Shown here: in pieces, positions 6,151-14,107 of the stretch
Position numbering within the stretch: position 1 is the stretch's first letter
Layout of the letters: every line of letters starts with the position of its first letter
DNA from: an uncultured Oscillospiraceae bacterium
Lineage (GTDB): Bacteria > Bacillota > Clostridia > Oscillospirales > Acutalibacteraceae
Direction of reading: 5' to 3'
Length of the DNA stretch: 15,372 bases
NCBI GenBank assembly: GCA_900543305.1
Contig: UQQZ01000055.1
Location: 1-15,372 of the forward strand
Notes under the pieces: generated by a model
The model's input: the letters and a program-made list of their open reading frames with translations, nothing else
The model's database searches: none
Told to the model about the DNA's origin: nothing
Made by a program: the position numbers and the translations under genes

Positions 6151-7450
6151 ACTGACCAAGGATGAGAGAAAACAACGGGGCCAGGAAAATCGGGCCAAAA
6201 TGCGCCAGGACATCAAAGACCATCCCATTCTGTTTTCCACCTATGTGATCCTCCGGGCCCTGGTGATCATGGTCATGATCCTGGAAATCTTCAACGGGCA
6301 ATATTACAATGTGTTCCTGTGCGGGCTGACCTTGGTGCTGTTCCTGATCCCCAGCTTTGTGGAACGGCGGCTGCACATCGATGTGCCCAACACTTTGGAA
6401 ATCATCATTTTGCTATTCATCTTCTCCGCGGAGATTCTGGGGGAAATTCAGGAGTACTATCTGATTTTTCCCTTCTGGGACACTATGCTTCACACCCTGA
6501 ACGGCTTCCTGATGGCGGCCATCGGCATCGCCATGGTGGACATTCTCAACCGTTCCCGGAAGTTTAAAGTCCGCCTGTCCCCGGCCTTTGTGGCGTTGGT
6601 GGCCTTCTGCTTTTCTATGACCGTGGGAGTAGTGTGGGAGTTTTTCGAGTATGGCATGGACTGCTTCTTCCACACGGATATGCAGAAGGACACCTGGATC
6701 ACCACCCTGTCCTCTGTGTCCCTCAACTCCCAGGGCCACAATGTACCTGTGGAGGTGGACATCGAAAGTGTAGTGGTCAACGGTCAAACCTGGCCCGGCT
6801 ACCTGGACATCGGCCTGCACGACACCATGAAGGATCTGCTGGTGAACTTTATCGGCGCAGTGACCTTTTCCATCATCGGCGCCCTGTACATCATGGGACG
6901 GGGTAAGGGAAATTTTGCCCGCCGGTTTATTCCCCGGCTCAAGGAGCACGAGCTTCCTCCTCCCACGGAAGACGCAGGCCTTCTGGAACCTATTTTCCTG
7001 GGAACTCCCCAGGAACAGGAAGAGACTCCCTCGGAGGATTGTCCCTTCTGCCGCATCGTTCAGGGAAAATCCCCCTGCTATAAAATCTATGAGGATGAAT
7101 ACACCCTGGCCTTTCTGGACACTGCCGGGGATGTGGAAGGCCACACCTTGGTGATCCCCAAACGCCATGTGGAACACCTTACCGACTACGAGGATGAAGT
7201 GGCTTTCCAGACCATCACCACCGCCCGGCTCATTGCCAAGCACTATGTGGAGGACTGCGGCTACGACGGAGTAAACCTCCTCAGCGCCAGCGGCAAAAGC
7301 GCCCAACAGTCGGTGCCCCACCTGCACTTTCACATCATCCCCCGGAAAGAGGGGGACGGGATCAACGCTTGGCCCTCCCTGGGAAAGAATCACACCAATC
7401 TGGCCCAGGTTTGCGAAAAGTTGAAACTTCCTAAACCCGAAGATCGATAA
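6125..7450 (+). CDS. DUF2238-like membrane protein fused to a HIT-family domain
   Basis: A 441-residue two-part protein. After a very basic N-terminus (residues 1-30), residues 36-258 contain about six membrane segments with a DUF2238/YjdF-like pattern: FWDTMLHTLNGF (117-128), GVVWEFFEYGMD (168-179) and DTMKDLLVNFIGA (233-245). After an acidic linker, residues 306-410 form a HIT domain: CPFC at 306-309 (likely zinc ligands), GHTLVIPKRHVEHL, and the histidine triad PHLHFHIIPR with His399, His401 and His403. HIT enzymes hydrolyse or transfer nucleoside monophosphates. No in-frame start lies near the HIT boundary, so the fusion is translated as one protein. The TTG start at 6125 follows AAGGGGGAA and lies inside the 3' end of the MazG-like gene. 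The HIT domain should face the cytoplasm if there are an even number of spans. Function of the membrane part is unknown. Confidence 0.86.
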   Translation: MEKKTRTRKLTKDERKQRGQENRAKMRQDIKDHPILFSTYVILRALVIMVMILEIFNGQYYNVFLCGLTLVLFLIPSFVERRLHIDVPNTLEIIILLFIFSAEILGEIQEYYLIFPFWDTMLHTLNGFLMAAIGIAMVDILNRSRKFKVRLSPAFVALVAFCFSMTVGVVWEFFEYGMDCFFHTDMQKDTWITTLSSVSLNSQGHNVPVEVDIESVVVNGQTWPGYLDIGLHDTMKDLLVNFIGAVTFSIIGALYIMGRGKGNFARRFIPRLKEHELPPPTEDAGLLEPIFLGTPQEQEETPSEDCPFCRIVQGKSPCYKIYEDEYTLAFLDTAGDVEGHTLVIPKRHVEHLTDYEDEVAFQTITTARLIAKHYVEDCGYDGVNLLSASGKSAQQSVPHLHFHIIPRKEGDGINAWPSLGKNHTNLAQVCEKLKLPKPEDR

Positions 7451-7478
7451 ACCCCATTCTCAAAAGGAGGAACCTGTC

Positions 7479-8780
7479 ATGGAACTCACTGTCTCTACCC
7501 AACAAGGCCCCATCCAGGGGGCTTTGAGTCAGGATGGACAAACCGCCATTTTCCGGGGCGTCCCCTATGCCCAGCCCCCTGTGGGAGAACTTCGTTTCCG
7601 CCGTCCTCAGGAACATTCCCATTGGGAGGAAGTCCGGGACTGCACCGTTTTTTCCCCCCGCTGCCCTCAGGCAGATCTTGCCTCCATGGATTTCTACGGC
7701 AAAGAATTTTACGACCAACTGGTGCCCCCGGAAAGCGAAGACTGCCTGTATCTGAATATCTGGACTCCCGCCTCCGCTTCTCCCGACGCCAAGCTGCCGG
7801 TGCTTTTCTGGATTCACGGAGGGGCCTTCATGCACGGATGCGGCACGGAAAAAGAGTTTGACGGAGAGGGCTTTGCCAAGAAAGGTGTCATTCTGGTGAC
7901 CATCAATTACCGGGTCAACGCCTTTGGCTTCTTTGCCCATCCCGATCTGGAAAACGAAACCAAGGAGGAGGTCTCCGGCAACTACGGAATTCTGGACCAG
8001 ATTTTCGCCCTCCAGTGGGTTCGGGACAACATTGCTGCCTTCGGGGGAGATCCGGAAAAGGTCACCATCGCGGGCCAGTCCGCCGGCTGCATGAGTGTGC
8101 AGACCATCGTCTCCTCTCCCCTGGCCCAAGGGCTCTTCCGGGGAGCTATCCTCCAAAGCGGCGGGGGCATTCGGGCCCTGCGGAAAAACCCCTCCAAGGA
8201 GGAAGTGTGGAACACCTCCAGGAAACTGATGGCCTGGCTTCGGGTTACCACCGTGGAACAGCTGCGCCAGGTGCCCGCCGAAAAACTCCGGGACGCAGCT
8301 TACGCTGTTCAGGGGGAGAACCTGAGCTGGCGGCCCCACATTGATGGGTGGCTTCTGCCGGACCATTTGGATCCTCTGGCGGAACAGGGCAAAATTCACG
8401 ACGTGGCCTACCTGATCGGCTCCACAGGAAACGACGTGGGCAACGGCCTCATTCTGCAGGAGAGCGGCGCCCGCTGGTGCGAAAACCTGCTGAAACTGGG
8501 GCGCAAGCCCGGCTACTTCTATTTCTTCGACCGGAAACTTCCCGGAGACGACGCGGGAGCGTTTCATTCCAGTGAACTCTGGTACGAATTTGAAACCCTG
8601 GGTCGCTGCTGGCGGCCTTGGGAGGATTGGGATTGGGAACTTTCCCGGATTCTCTCCGGCTACTGGGCAAACTTTGTAAAAACAGGAGACCCCAATGGGG
8701 AAGGCCTGCCCCATTGGGAACCCTTCACCAAGGAAAATCACGTTCCCCAGCTTTTGGGAGACCGGGTGGGTCCCGCCTAA
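7479..8780 (+). CDS. Carboxylesterase type B (para-nitrobenzyl esterase-like)
   Basis: A 433-residue alpha/beta hydrolase of the type B carboxylesterase family, which hydrolyses esters of varied substrates. Family signatures are FRGVPYAQPPVGELRF (25-40), EDCLYLNIWTP (87-97), the oxyanion-hole segment HGGAF (113-117), and the nucleophile elbow GQSAG with Ser201. His363 in GAFHSSELWYEF fits the catalytic histidine. The usual acid motif (GTNxDEG) reads GSTGNDVG here, with Val320 where Glu is normal; neighbouring Asp319 may serve instead. No signal peptide is present, so it acts in the cytoplasm. It is shorter than most family members (about 490-550 residues), with missing length in the second half. 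ATG at 7479 has AAAAGGAGG 8 nt upstream, and the gene follows the HIT fusion by 28 bp, so it is likely the last gene of that operon. Confidence 0.89.
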   Translation: MELTVSTQQGPIQGALSQDGQTAIFRGVPYAQPPVGELRFRRPQEHSHWEEVRDCTVFSPRCPQADLASMDFYGKEFYDQLVPPESEDCLYLNIWTPASASPDAKLPVLFWIHGGAFMHGCGTEKEFDGEGFAKKGVILVTINYRVNAFGFFAHPDLENETKEEVSGNYGILDQIFALQWVRDNIAAFGGDPEKVTIAGQSAGCMSVQTIVSSPLAQGLFRGAILQSGGGIRALRKNPSKEEVWNTSRKLMAWLRVTTVEQLRQVPAEKLRDAAYAVQGENLSWRPHIDGWLLPDHLDPLAEQGKIHDVAYLIGSTGNDVGNGLILQESGARWCENLLKLGRKPGYFYFFDRKLPGDDAGAFHSSELWYEFETLGRCWRPWEDWDWELSRILSGYWANFVKTGDPNGEGLPHWEPFTKENHVPQLLGDRVGPA

Positions 8781-8800
8781 AGGGATTCCTCCACCACGCA

Positions 8801-8833
8801 AAAAGGGCGCAGCCAAATTGGCTGCGCCCTTTT
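8801..8833. terminator. Bidirectional intrinsic terminator between convergent genes
   Basis: AAAAGGGCGCAGCC (8801-8814) pairs perfectly with GGCTGCGCCCTTTT (8820-8833) around a short AT loop. T-rich ends on both strands let it stop the carboxylesterase operon from the left and thrS from the right. Confidence 0.87.
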
Positions 8834-8851
8834 CCCTTTCTCAGAAAGGGA

Positions 8852-10756
8852 TTATTTGATTTCTTTGCTGGCCACTTCTGCCTGAGCCTTCTGGATGAAG
8901 TCTTCCAGAGTCATGGCGCCCAAATCGCCGTCCTTGCGATGACGCACGGACACCGTGCCGGATTCCGCTTCCTTGTCGCCTACCACCAGCATGTAAGGGG
9001 TCTGCTGGAGCTGGGCTTCCCGGATCTTGTAACCGATCTTTTCATTGCGGGTATCGCATTCCACCCGCAGGCCGGCAGCGTCCAATTCCTTCTGGAGCTT
9101 CAGGGCAAATTCGTGATGGCGCTCTGCGATGGGCAGGATCACCGCCTGGACAGGGGACAGCCACAGGGGGAATTTGCCGGCGAAGTGCTCGGTGATCACG
9201 CCGATAAACCGCTCGATGGAGCCCAACACCACCCGGTGCAGCATCACGGGACGATGCTTCTGGCCGTCGGCGCCCACATATTCCAGCTCAAAGCGCTCGG
9301 GCAGCTGAGAGTCTAGCTGAACCGTGCCGCACTGCCAAGTCCGTCCCAGGGAGTCCGCCAGATGGAAGTCCAGCTTGGGGCCGTAGAAGGCGCCGTCGCC
9401 CTCGTTGACCTCGTACTCCTTGCCCATTTCAGTGATGGCCTCTTTCAGGATGTCCTGGTTGTGCTCCCACTGCTCCACCGTACCGATATGGTCCTCAGGC
9501 ATGGTGGACAGCTCGATCTTATAGGGCAGGCCAAAGACGGAGTACACCTCGTCAAAGAGCCGCACCACACCCTTGATCTCGTCTTTAAGCTGTTCGGGAG
9601 TCATAAACAGGTGGGCGTCGTCCTGGGTGAAACACCGTACCCGGAACAGGCCGTGGAGGGCGCCGGAAAGCTCGTGGCGGTGAACCAGGCCCAGCTCCCC
9701 TACCCGCAGGGGCAGATCCCGATAAGAATGGGGCTCACTCTGGTACACCAGCATGCCGCCGGGGCAGTTCATGGGCTTGATGGCGTAATCTTCCCCGTCG
9801 ATGACGGTGGTGTACATGTTGTCCTTATAATGATCCCAGTGGCCGCTGCGCTCCCAGAGAGCACGGTTCAGGATCATGGGAGTGGAGATTTCCACATAGC
9901 CGTATTTCTTGTGGACCTGCCGCCAGTAGTCGATGAGCAGGTTTCTGAGTACCATGCCCTTGGGCAGGAAGAAGGGGAACCCGGGGCCTTCCTCAGTGAG
10001 CATAAACAGCCCCAGCTCTTTGCCCAGCTTCCGGTGGTCCCGCTTCTTGGCCTCCTCCAGCATGTGCATGTGCTCGTCCAGCAGGGACTGCTTGGGGAAG
10101 GAGATGCCATACACACGGGTGAGCATCTTCTTGGTGGCGTCGCCACGCCAATAGGCGCCGGTGATGGCGGTAAGCTTCACAGCCTTTACCAGACCGGTGC
10201 TCATCAGGTGGGGACCGGCGCACAGATCCGTAAAGTCCCCTTGCCGGTAAAAGCTGATGTTTTCGCCCTGGCCTGCGTGCTCGTCAATGAGCTCTTCCTT
10301 GTACTCCTGGCCTTCCATCAGCGCTTTGGCCTGGTCGGCGGGAAGCTCAAACCGCTCGATGGCGATGTTTTCCTTGATGATCTTCTTGATCTCCTCCTCG
10401 ATCTTGGGCAGGTCGTCGGTGGAGAGGGGATTCTCCAAATCGAAGTCGTAGTAGAACCCGTTTTCAATGGCGGGGCCAATGGAGAACTTGGTGCCCGGAT
10501 ACAGCCGCTGCACGGCCTGGGCCAAAATGTGGGAAGTGGTGTGCCAATAGGCGTGCTTGCCTTCCTCGCTGTCGAAGGTGAGAATTTCCAGAGAGCAATC
10601 CTGGTCGATGGGGGTGCGCAGGTCGCAGACCTTACCGTCGATGCGGGCGGCGCAAGCGGACTTGTACAATCCCATGCCAATGGACTTTGCCACTTCGGCA
10701 GCGGTGATGCCGCTTTCAAACTCTTTTACTTGGCCTTTCAGATCGATCTTTACCAT
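8852..10756 (-). CDS. thrS: Threonyl-tRNA synthetase
   Basis: A 634-residue class II synthetase that charges tRNA-Thr in the cytoplasm. Domains in order: a TGS domain at about 1-62; the editing domain with His72 and His76 (HTTSH) and Cys179/His183 (DLCAGPH), which hydrolyses Ser-tRNA-Thr; and the catalytic core at about 240-530. Zinc ligands are Cys331 (MNCPGGM), His382 (DDAHLF) and His507 (LHRVVLGSIERF); motif 2 is FRVRCFTQDD. The anticodon-binding domain runs from about 535 (LSPVQAVILPI) to the end. Length matches the family. The frame is open upstream through the leader, but ATG at 10756 with AAAGGAG 7 nt before it gives the standard N-terminus. Expression is controlled by the T-box leader upstream, and transcription ends at the shared terminator near 8801-8833. 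Confidence 0.98.
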   Translation of the reverse strand: MVKIDLKGQVKEFESGITAAEVAKSIGMGLYKSACAARIDGKVCDLRTPIDQDCSLEILTFDSEEGKHAYWHTTSHILAQAVQRLYPGTKFSIGPAIENGFYYDFDLENPLSTDDLPKIEEEIKKIIKENIAIERFELPADQAKALMEGQEYKEELIDEHAGQGENISFYRQGDFTDLCAGPHLMSTGLVKAVKLTAITGAYWRGDATKKMLTRVYGISFPKQSLLDEHMHMLEEAKKRDHRKLGKELGLFMLTEEGPGFPFFLPKGMVLRNLLIDYWRQVHKKYGYVEISTPMILNRALWERSGHWDHYKDNMYTTVIDGEDYAIKPMNCPGGMLVYQSEPHSYRDLPLRVGELGLVHRHELSGALHGLFRVRCFTQDDAHLFMTPEQLKDEIKGVVRLFDEVYSVFGLPYKIELSTMPEDHIGTVEQWEHNQDILKEAITEMGKEYEVNEGDGAFYGPKLDFHLADSLGRTWQCGTVQLDSQLPERFELEYVGADGQKHRPVMLHRVVLGSIERFIGVITEHFAGKFPLWLSPVQAVILPIAERHHEFALKLQKELDAAGLRVECDTRNEKIGYKIREAQLQQTPYMLVVGDKEAESGTVSVRHRKDGDLGAMTLEDFIQKAQAEVASKEIK

Positions 10757-10783
10757 TTTGAGACTCCTTTCCGCCGGGGAAGC

Positions 10784-10820
10784 AAAAACGCCTGCCCCAG
10801 CAAGCGCTCTGGGGCAGGCG
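10784..10820 (-). terminator. T-box-controlled intrinsic terminator
   Basis: On the minus strand CGCCTGCCCCAG (10820-10809) pairs with CTGGGGCAGGCG (10800-10789) across an 8-nt loop, followed by TTTTT (10788-10784). It is the OFF state of the thrS leader and lies about 30 bp before the start codon. Confidence 0.88.
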
Positions 10821-11145
10821 TACGGCTTCTGAACCATTTCCATTTTTTGCCGACAACCCGCGGTTCCACCCGGATTCAAAGCGCGATACGCCGCGCTTCC
10901 TCGTTTTGGCCGATAACGGTGCCCGCCGTCGTTCCTTAAGCGGAGGGGCGAGGTCCTGTTTTCCCAAGGGAAACCGGACTGTCTGCCGGAGGAAAATTCC
11001 TCCCTGCCTCAGCGTTCGGACGATGCTCAGAGGTGGTGGCTTGCTTCCCTGCCTGGATGGGGCCGCTTTCAGCCAGCGGCGGCCTCTCTCTGTCCCCCGG
11101 GACCGGTGGGAAGGGCTTCCTCTTCGACGCATCTATCAGTTTGTG
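10784..11145 (-). promoter_or_regulatory. T-box riboswitch leader of thrS (Thr, ACC specifier)
   Basis: The minus strand carries a full T-box leader. Stem I closes with GATGC/GCATC (the latter at about 11023-11027) and AGAGG/CCTCT. The specifier ACC (11037-11035), followed by a purine, reads a threonine codon. A stem III hairpin, AAGCGCG/CGCGCTT, precedes the conserved T-box ATCCGGGTGGAACCGCGG (about 10875-10858), and then comes a terminator. Uncharged tRNA-Thr binding by codon and by its acceptor end (UGGA bulge with UCCA) is expected to favour the antiterminator and turn on thrS; this mechanism is known from the class. A 16-nt palindrome, GGAGGAATTTTCCTCC, lies between stems I and III. With about 360 nt it is at the long end for the class. 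Confidence 0.94.
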
Positions 11146-11148
11146 CCC

Positions 11149-11177
11149 ATGATAGCATTCCCGCCCCGGGCTGTCAA
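11149..11177 (-). promoter_or_regulatory. SigA promoter of thrS
   Basis: On the minus strand TTGACA (11177-11172) and TATCAT (11154-11149, 5 of 6) are separated by exactly 17 bp. The start of transcription should be near 11142-11145, which sets the 5' end of the T-box leader. Confidence 0.8.
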
Positions 11178-11240
11178 GAGCTGGAGGCAGAAAAACTCCT
11201 CCATTTGTGACTAAGCTTTGAATAAATCGTTACAAATTTC

Positions 11241-11270
11241 TTGACAATTACCCGGCGGTAGAGATACAAT
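11241..11270 (+). promoter_or_regulatory. Promoter upstream of rny
   Basis: TTGACA (11241-11246) and TACAAT (11265-11270, 5 of 6) are separated by 18 bp. It faces away from the thrS promoter, with about 64 bp between the two -35 boxes. The expected start near 11277 would give rny a leader of about 310 nt. Confidence 0.66.
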
Positions 11271-11276
11271 ATCATC

Positions 11277-11575
11277 AAAGTGCACTTGGCGCTTTTCATA
11301 TATGATTTTCCCTGTTTTTCATTTTTACTTATTCTTTATTGAGTAATTTTCCATAAAAATCGCCGGTTTCGGCCATTTTTCCCGCCCCCACTCTCGGTCT
11401 ATCAGGGGATGGCGGGACAATAAACTGTAAGAGAATGAAACCTAGAAGAAAAAATATTATAGCGAGAAGCAGCCATACTGCATTTTTCCGGGACAGGAAC
11501 GTCCCGGCCTTCGATCCTAAATTTTATCTATTTTTTTAGAAATTTGGAACTTCTAAAACAAATTTGTAAAGGAAA
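11277..11575 (+). other. Long AT-rich leader of rny with inverted repeats
   Basis: No gene is visible in this 300-nt stretch. It holds a CCCGCC (11381-11386) / GGCGGG (11411-11416) hairpin extended by C and G runs, a perfect CCGGGAC (11488-11494) / GTCCCGG (11501-11507) hairpin, and an 8-bp AT-rich repeat TTTTAGAA (11534-11541) / TTCTAAAA (11551-11558) close to the rny ribosome site. None is followed directly by a good U tract. A possible second -10 (TATTAT near 11457-11462) lacks a -35. It may be an untranslated leader that controls rny, perhaps by self-cleavage feedback, or may contain a small RNA; I recognise no family. Confidence 0.42.
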
Positions 11576-11588
11576 AGGAGGTGCCTGA

Positions 11589-13151
11589 TTGGGCCAAATT
11601 GCTGTATGGCTGTGTGTCGTCATTGCGGTGCTTGCTGCTGCGGTTGCCGGCGCGGCCGCCTTTTTCCTGGGGGTCAATTACCGGAAAAATAAGGCGGAAG
11701 CGGAAATCGGATCCGCCGAGCAGGAGGCCAAGCGGATTGTGGGAGACGCCATCAAAACCGCCGAAGCCAAAAAGAAAGAGATCATACTGGAAGGCAAGGA
11801 CGAGTTACACCGCCTGAGAAACGAATCGGAAAAAGAATTGGCAGACCGGCGCAAAGAGATCCAGCATCAGGAACGGCGCATCCTCCAGAAAGAGGAAAGC
11901 CTGGAGAAAAAGCTGGAAACCATGGAGCGCAAGGAAAACCAAATCGACCAGAAAAACAAAAAAGCGGAAGAACGCCTGCAGGAAGCCGAGGCCGTCAAGA
12001 AGAGCCAGTTCGACATGCTGGAAAAAATCTCTTCCTTCACGGTGGACCAGGCGAAAGAATACCTGCTGAACAATCTGGAAAATGAGCTGGTCCACGAAAA
12101 GGCCGTCAAAATCCGGGAGTTCGAGCAGCAGACCAAGGAAGAAGCCGACCGGACCGCCCGGGAGATCATTGCCTTGGCCATTCAGCGCTGCGCGGCGGAC
12201 CATGTGTCCGAGGCGGCTATCAGCGTGGTTCCCCTGCCCAATGACGAAATGAAGGGCCGGATCATCGGCCGGGAAGGCCGGAATATCCGGGCTATCGAAA
12301 CCCTCACGGGCGTGGACTTGATCATCGACGACACACCGGAAGCCATCACCCTCTCCAGCTTCGAGCCGGTCCGCCGAGAGGTGGCCCGCATCGCCTTGGA
12401 AAAGCTGATTGCTGACGGCCGGATTCATCCCACCCGCATCGAGGAAACGGTGGAGAAGGCCCGCCGGGAAGTGGAATCCACCATCAAGGCGGAAGGCGAA
12501 CGTGCCGTGCTGGAGGTGGGCGTCAACGGCGTCCACCACGAACTGGTCAAACTTTTGGGCCGCCTGCGTTACCGCACCAGTTACGGCCAGAATGTGCTCA
12601 ACCACTCCCTGGAAGTGGCTTACCTCTCCGGGATGATGGCCTCCGAATTGGGGCTGGATCCCACCGTGGCCAAACGGGCCGGCCTGCTCCACGACATCGG
12701 CAAGGCTCTGGATCACGAGATGGAAGGCTCTCATGTGCAGATCGGTGTGGAAGTGGCCCGGAAGTACCGGGAGAGCGAAGCGGTGATTCACGCCATTGCT
12801 GCCCACCACGGAGATGTGGAAGCCAAGACGGTGATCGCCTGCATTGTTCAGGCGGCCGACGCCATTTCTGCCGCAAGGCCTGGCGCCCGTCGGGAGAATT
12901 TGGAAAACTACATCAAACGGCTGGAAAAATTGGAAGAAGTGGCCTCCTCCTTCGACGGAGTGGAAAGCTGCTATGCCATTCAGGCTGGCCGGGAGATTCG
13001 GATTATGGTGAAGCCCGAAAAGGTCAACGACGAGAAAATGACCCTTCTGGCACGGGAAATCTGCAAGAAGATCGAATCGGATCTGGATTACCCCGGTCAG
13101 ATCAAGGTGAACATGATCCGGGAAAGCAGGGCTGTGGATTACGCCAAGTAA
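11589..13151 (+). CDS. rny: Ribonuclease Y (membrane-anchored endoribonuclease)
   Basis: A 520-residue enzyme that starts decay of many mRNAs in Firmicutes. An N-terminal membrane anchor (residues 3-28) is followed by a long charged coiled coil (about 35-185), a KH RNA-binding domain with GRIIGREGRNIRAIE (223-237), and an HD domain with NHSLEVA (His339) and LLHDIGKA (His368, Asp369) as metal ligands. The C-terminal segment ends in a conserved GQIKVNMIRESRAVDYAK-type tail. Length is the usual one for the family. TTG at 11589 is the start, preceded by GGAAAAGGAGGTG. It is followed by ymdB, the common order in Firmicutes, and B. subtilis YmdB is known to interact functionally with RNase Y. Confidence 0.98.
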   Translation: MGQIAVWLCVVIAVLAAAVAGAAAFFLGVNYRKNKAEAEIGSAEQEAKRIVGDAIKTAEAKKKEIILEGKDELHRLRNESEKELADRRKEIQHQERRILQKEESLEKKLETMERKENQIDQKNKKAEERLQEAEAVKKSQFDMLEKISSFTVDQAKEYLLNNLENELVHEKAVKIREFEQQTKEEADRTAREIIALAIQRCAADHVSEAAISVVPLPNDEMKGRIIGREGRNIRAIETLTGVDLIIDDTPEAITLSSFEPVRREVARIALEKLIADGRIHPTRIEETVEKARREVESTIKAEGERAVLEVGVNGVHHELVKLLGRLRYRTSYGQNVLNHSLEVAYLSGMMASELGLDPTVAKRAGLLHDIGKALDHEMEGSHVQIGVEVARKYRESEAVIHAIAAHHGDVEAKTVIACIVQAADAISAARPGARRENLENYIKRLEKLEEVASSFDGVESCYAIQAGREIRIMVKPEKVNDEKMTLLAREICKKIESDLDYPGQIKVNMIRESRAVDYAK

Positions 13152-13187
13152 ATGGCTCTCCGCAAACCTACAGGATAGAACCATTGA

Positions 13188-13215
13188 CAGGGACGTGCTT
13201 TTGGGTGCGTCCCTG
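13188..13215 (+). other. Hairpin between rny and ymdB
   Basis: CAGGGACG (13188-13195) and CGTCCCTG (13208-13215) form a perfect 8-bp stem with a 12-nt loop in the 136-bp gap between rny and ymdB. No T run follows, so it is a poor terminator and more likely a processing or partial attenuation element. Confidence 0.35.
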
Positions 13216-13287
13216 TTCTGGACTTTGGAAGCCGAAACAAGCCATGGCCCCGGAATCACGGTCACCGGGGGGAAAGGAGAAACCGCT

Positions 13288-14058
13288 TTGAATATTTTGT
13301 GCATTGGAGACGTGGTGGGCAGCATTGGGTGCCAGTTCCTCCGGAACCATCTGCCCGCCTTGAAACGGACCAAGGGCATCGACCTGGTGATCGCCAACGG
13401 GGAAAACTCCGCCGACGGAAACGGCATCACTCCCGCCTCGGCAGAGCATCTGTTTGACAGCGGGGTGGACGTGATCACCACCGGGAACCACAGCTTCCGC
13501 CGGCGGGAATCCTACGATCTCTACGACTCCTGCGAAACCCTCCTGCGCCCTGCCAACTTTCCGTCCAGTGCCCCCGGCCACGGCATGTGCGTGGCGGACT
13601 TGGGAAGGGTCCGAGTAGCGGTGATCAACCTGATGGGCACCGTGTATCTGGAAAGCCTTCGGTGCCCCTTTGAAACCCTGGATGAGCTGCTGAAAACTCC
13701 GGATTTGCCCAAAATCTGCATCGTGGATTTTCACGCAGAGGCCACCGGAGAAAAAAGAGCTCTGGGATTTTTCGCCGACGGACGGATATCCGCCCTGTTC
13801 GGCACCCACACCCATGTGCAGACAGCCGACGAAACCATCCTTCCCCACGGCACCGGTTATCTCACCGACGCGGGCATGACCGGGGTCATTGACTCTGTGC
13901 TGGGTGTAAAGCCTGAGATTATCATCGGCAAACTGCGCACCAAAATGCCTGCCCGGTTTGATCTGGCCAAGGGCCCCTGCAAAATGGACTGCGTCCTTTT
14001 TGCCGTCGATGAACGCACCGGCTTGTGCACCGGCGTAGAGCGGCTGAGCCTTTCCTGA
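13288..14058 (+). CDS. ymdB: YmdB-family metallophosphoesterase (TIGR00282 family)
   Basis: A 256-residue two-metal phosphoesterase; the B. subtilis homologue hydrolyses 2',3'-cyclic nucleotides and affects biofilm and RNase Y-dependent gene expression. Metal-site motifs are visible: GDVVG (Asp8), NGEN (Glu39, Asn40), TGNHSF (Asn67, His68), VDFHAEATGEK (His149) and GTHTHVQTADE (His174, His176). I chose the TTG at 13288 because GGAAAGGAG lies 8 nt upstream and the protein then begins with the usual MNILCIGDVVG; the frame runs 93 nt further upstream to an ATG with no ribosome site. It lies downstream of rny and is probably at least partly co-transcribed with it. It is slightly shorter than the B. 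subtilis protein. Confidence 0.94.
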   Translation: MNILCIGDVVGSIGCQFLRNHLPALKRTKGIDLVIANGENSADGNGITPASAEHLFDSGVDVITTGNHSFRRRESYDLYDSCETLLRPANFPSSAPGHGMCVADLGRVRVAVINLMGTVYLESLRCPFETLDELLKTPDLPKICIVDFHAEATGEKRALGFFADGRISALFGTHTHVQTADETILPHGTGYLTDAGMTGVIDSVLGVKPEIIIGKLRTKMPARFDLAKGPCKMDCVLFAVDERTGLCTGVERLSLS

Positions 14059-14081
14059 ACTGCCTGGACTTCCCGGTTCTG

Positions 14082-14107
14082 TTGCCTTTGTTTTTTGGCA
14101 GTTTTTT
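14082..14107 (+). terminator. Weak intrinsic terminator after ymdB
   Basis: TTGCC (14082-14086) pairs with GGCAG (14097-14101, one G-U pair) across a T-rich loop and is followed by six T residues (14102-14107). The short stem makes it leaky, so rny-ymdB transcripts might read into the next gene. No strong promoter for the next gene is seen; a loose TTGTAT / GATAAA pair at 14128-14154 is the best candidate. Confidence 0.38.

Noticed and set aside
10757..10879. N-terminal extension of thrS by 41 codons
   Set aside because: The extension would be read from the T-box antiterminator and terminator, has no ribosome site, and the normal TGS start has one.
9362..10939. Long plus-strand open frame opposite thrS (525 codons)
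   Set aside because: thrS on the minus strand has every family motif; this frame is a shadow caused by GC-rich codon bias.
13184..13206. TTGACA between rny and ymdB as a promoter
   Set aside because: The hexamer is perfect, but no acceptable -10 lies 16-18 bp downstream.
13195..13287. N-terminal extension of YmdB from an upstream ATG
   Set aside because: It lacks a ribosome site, overlaps a hairpin, and adds residues that the family does not have.
11805..13481. Long minus-strand open frame opposite rny and the start of ymdB (558 codons)
   Set aside because: It is antisense to two strongly recognised genes and shows no coherent domain.
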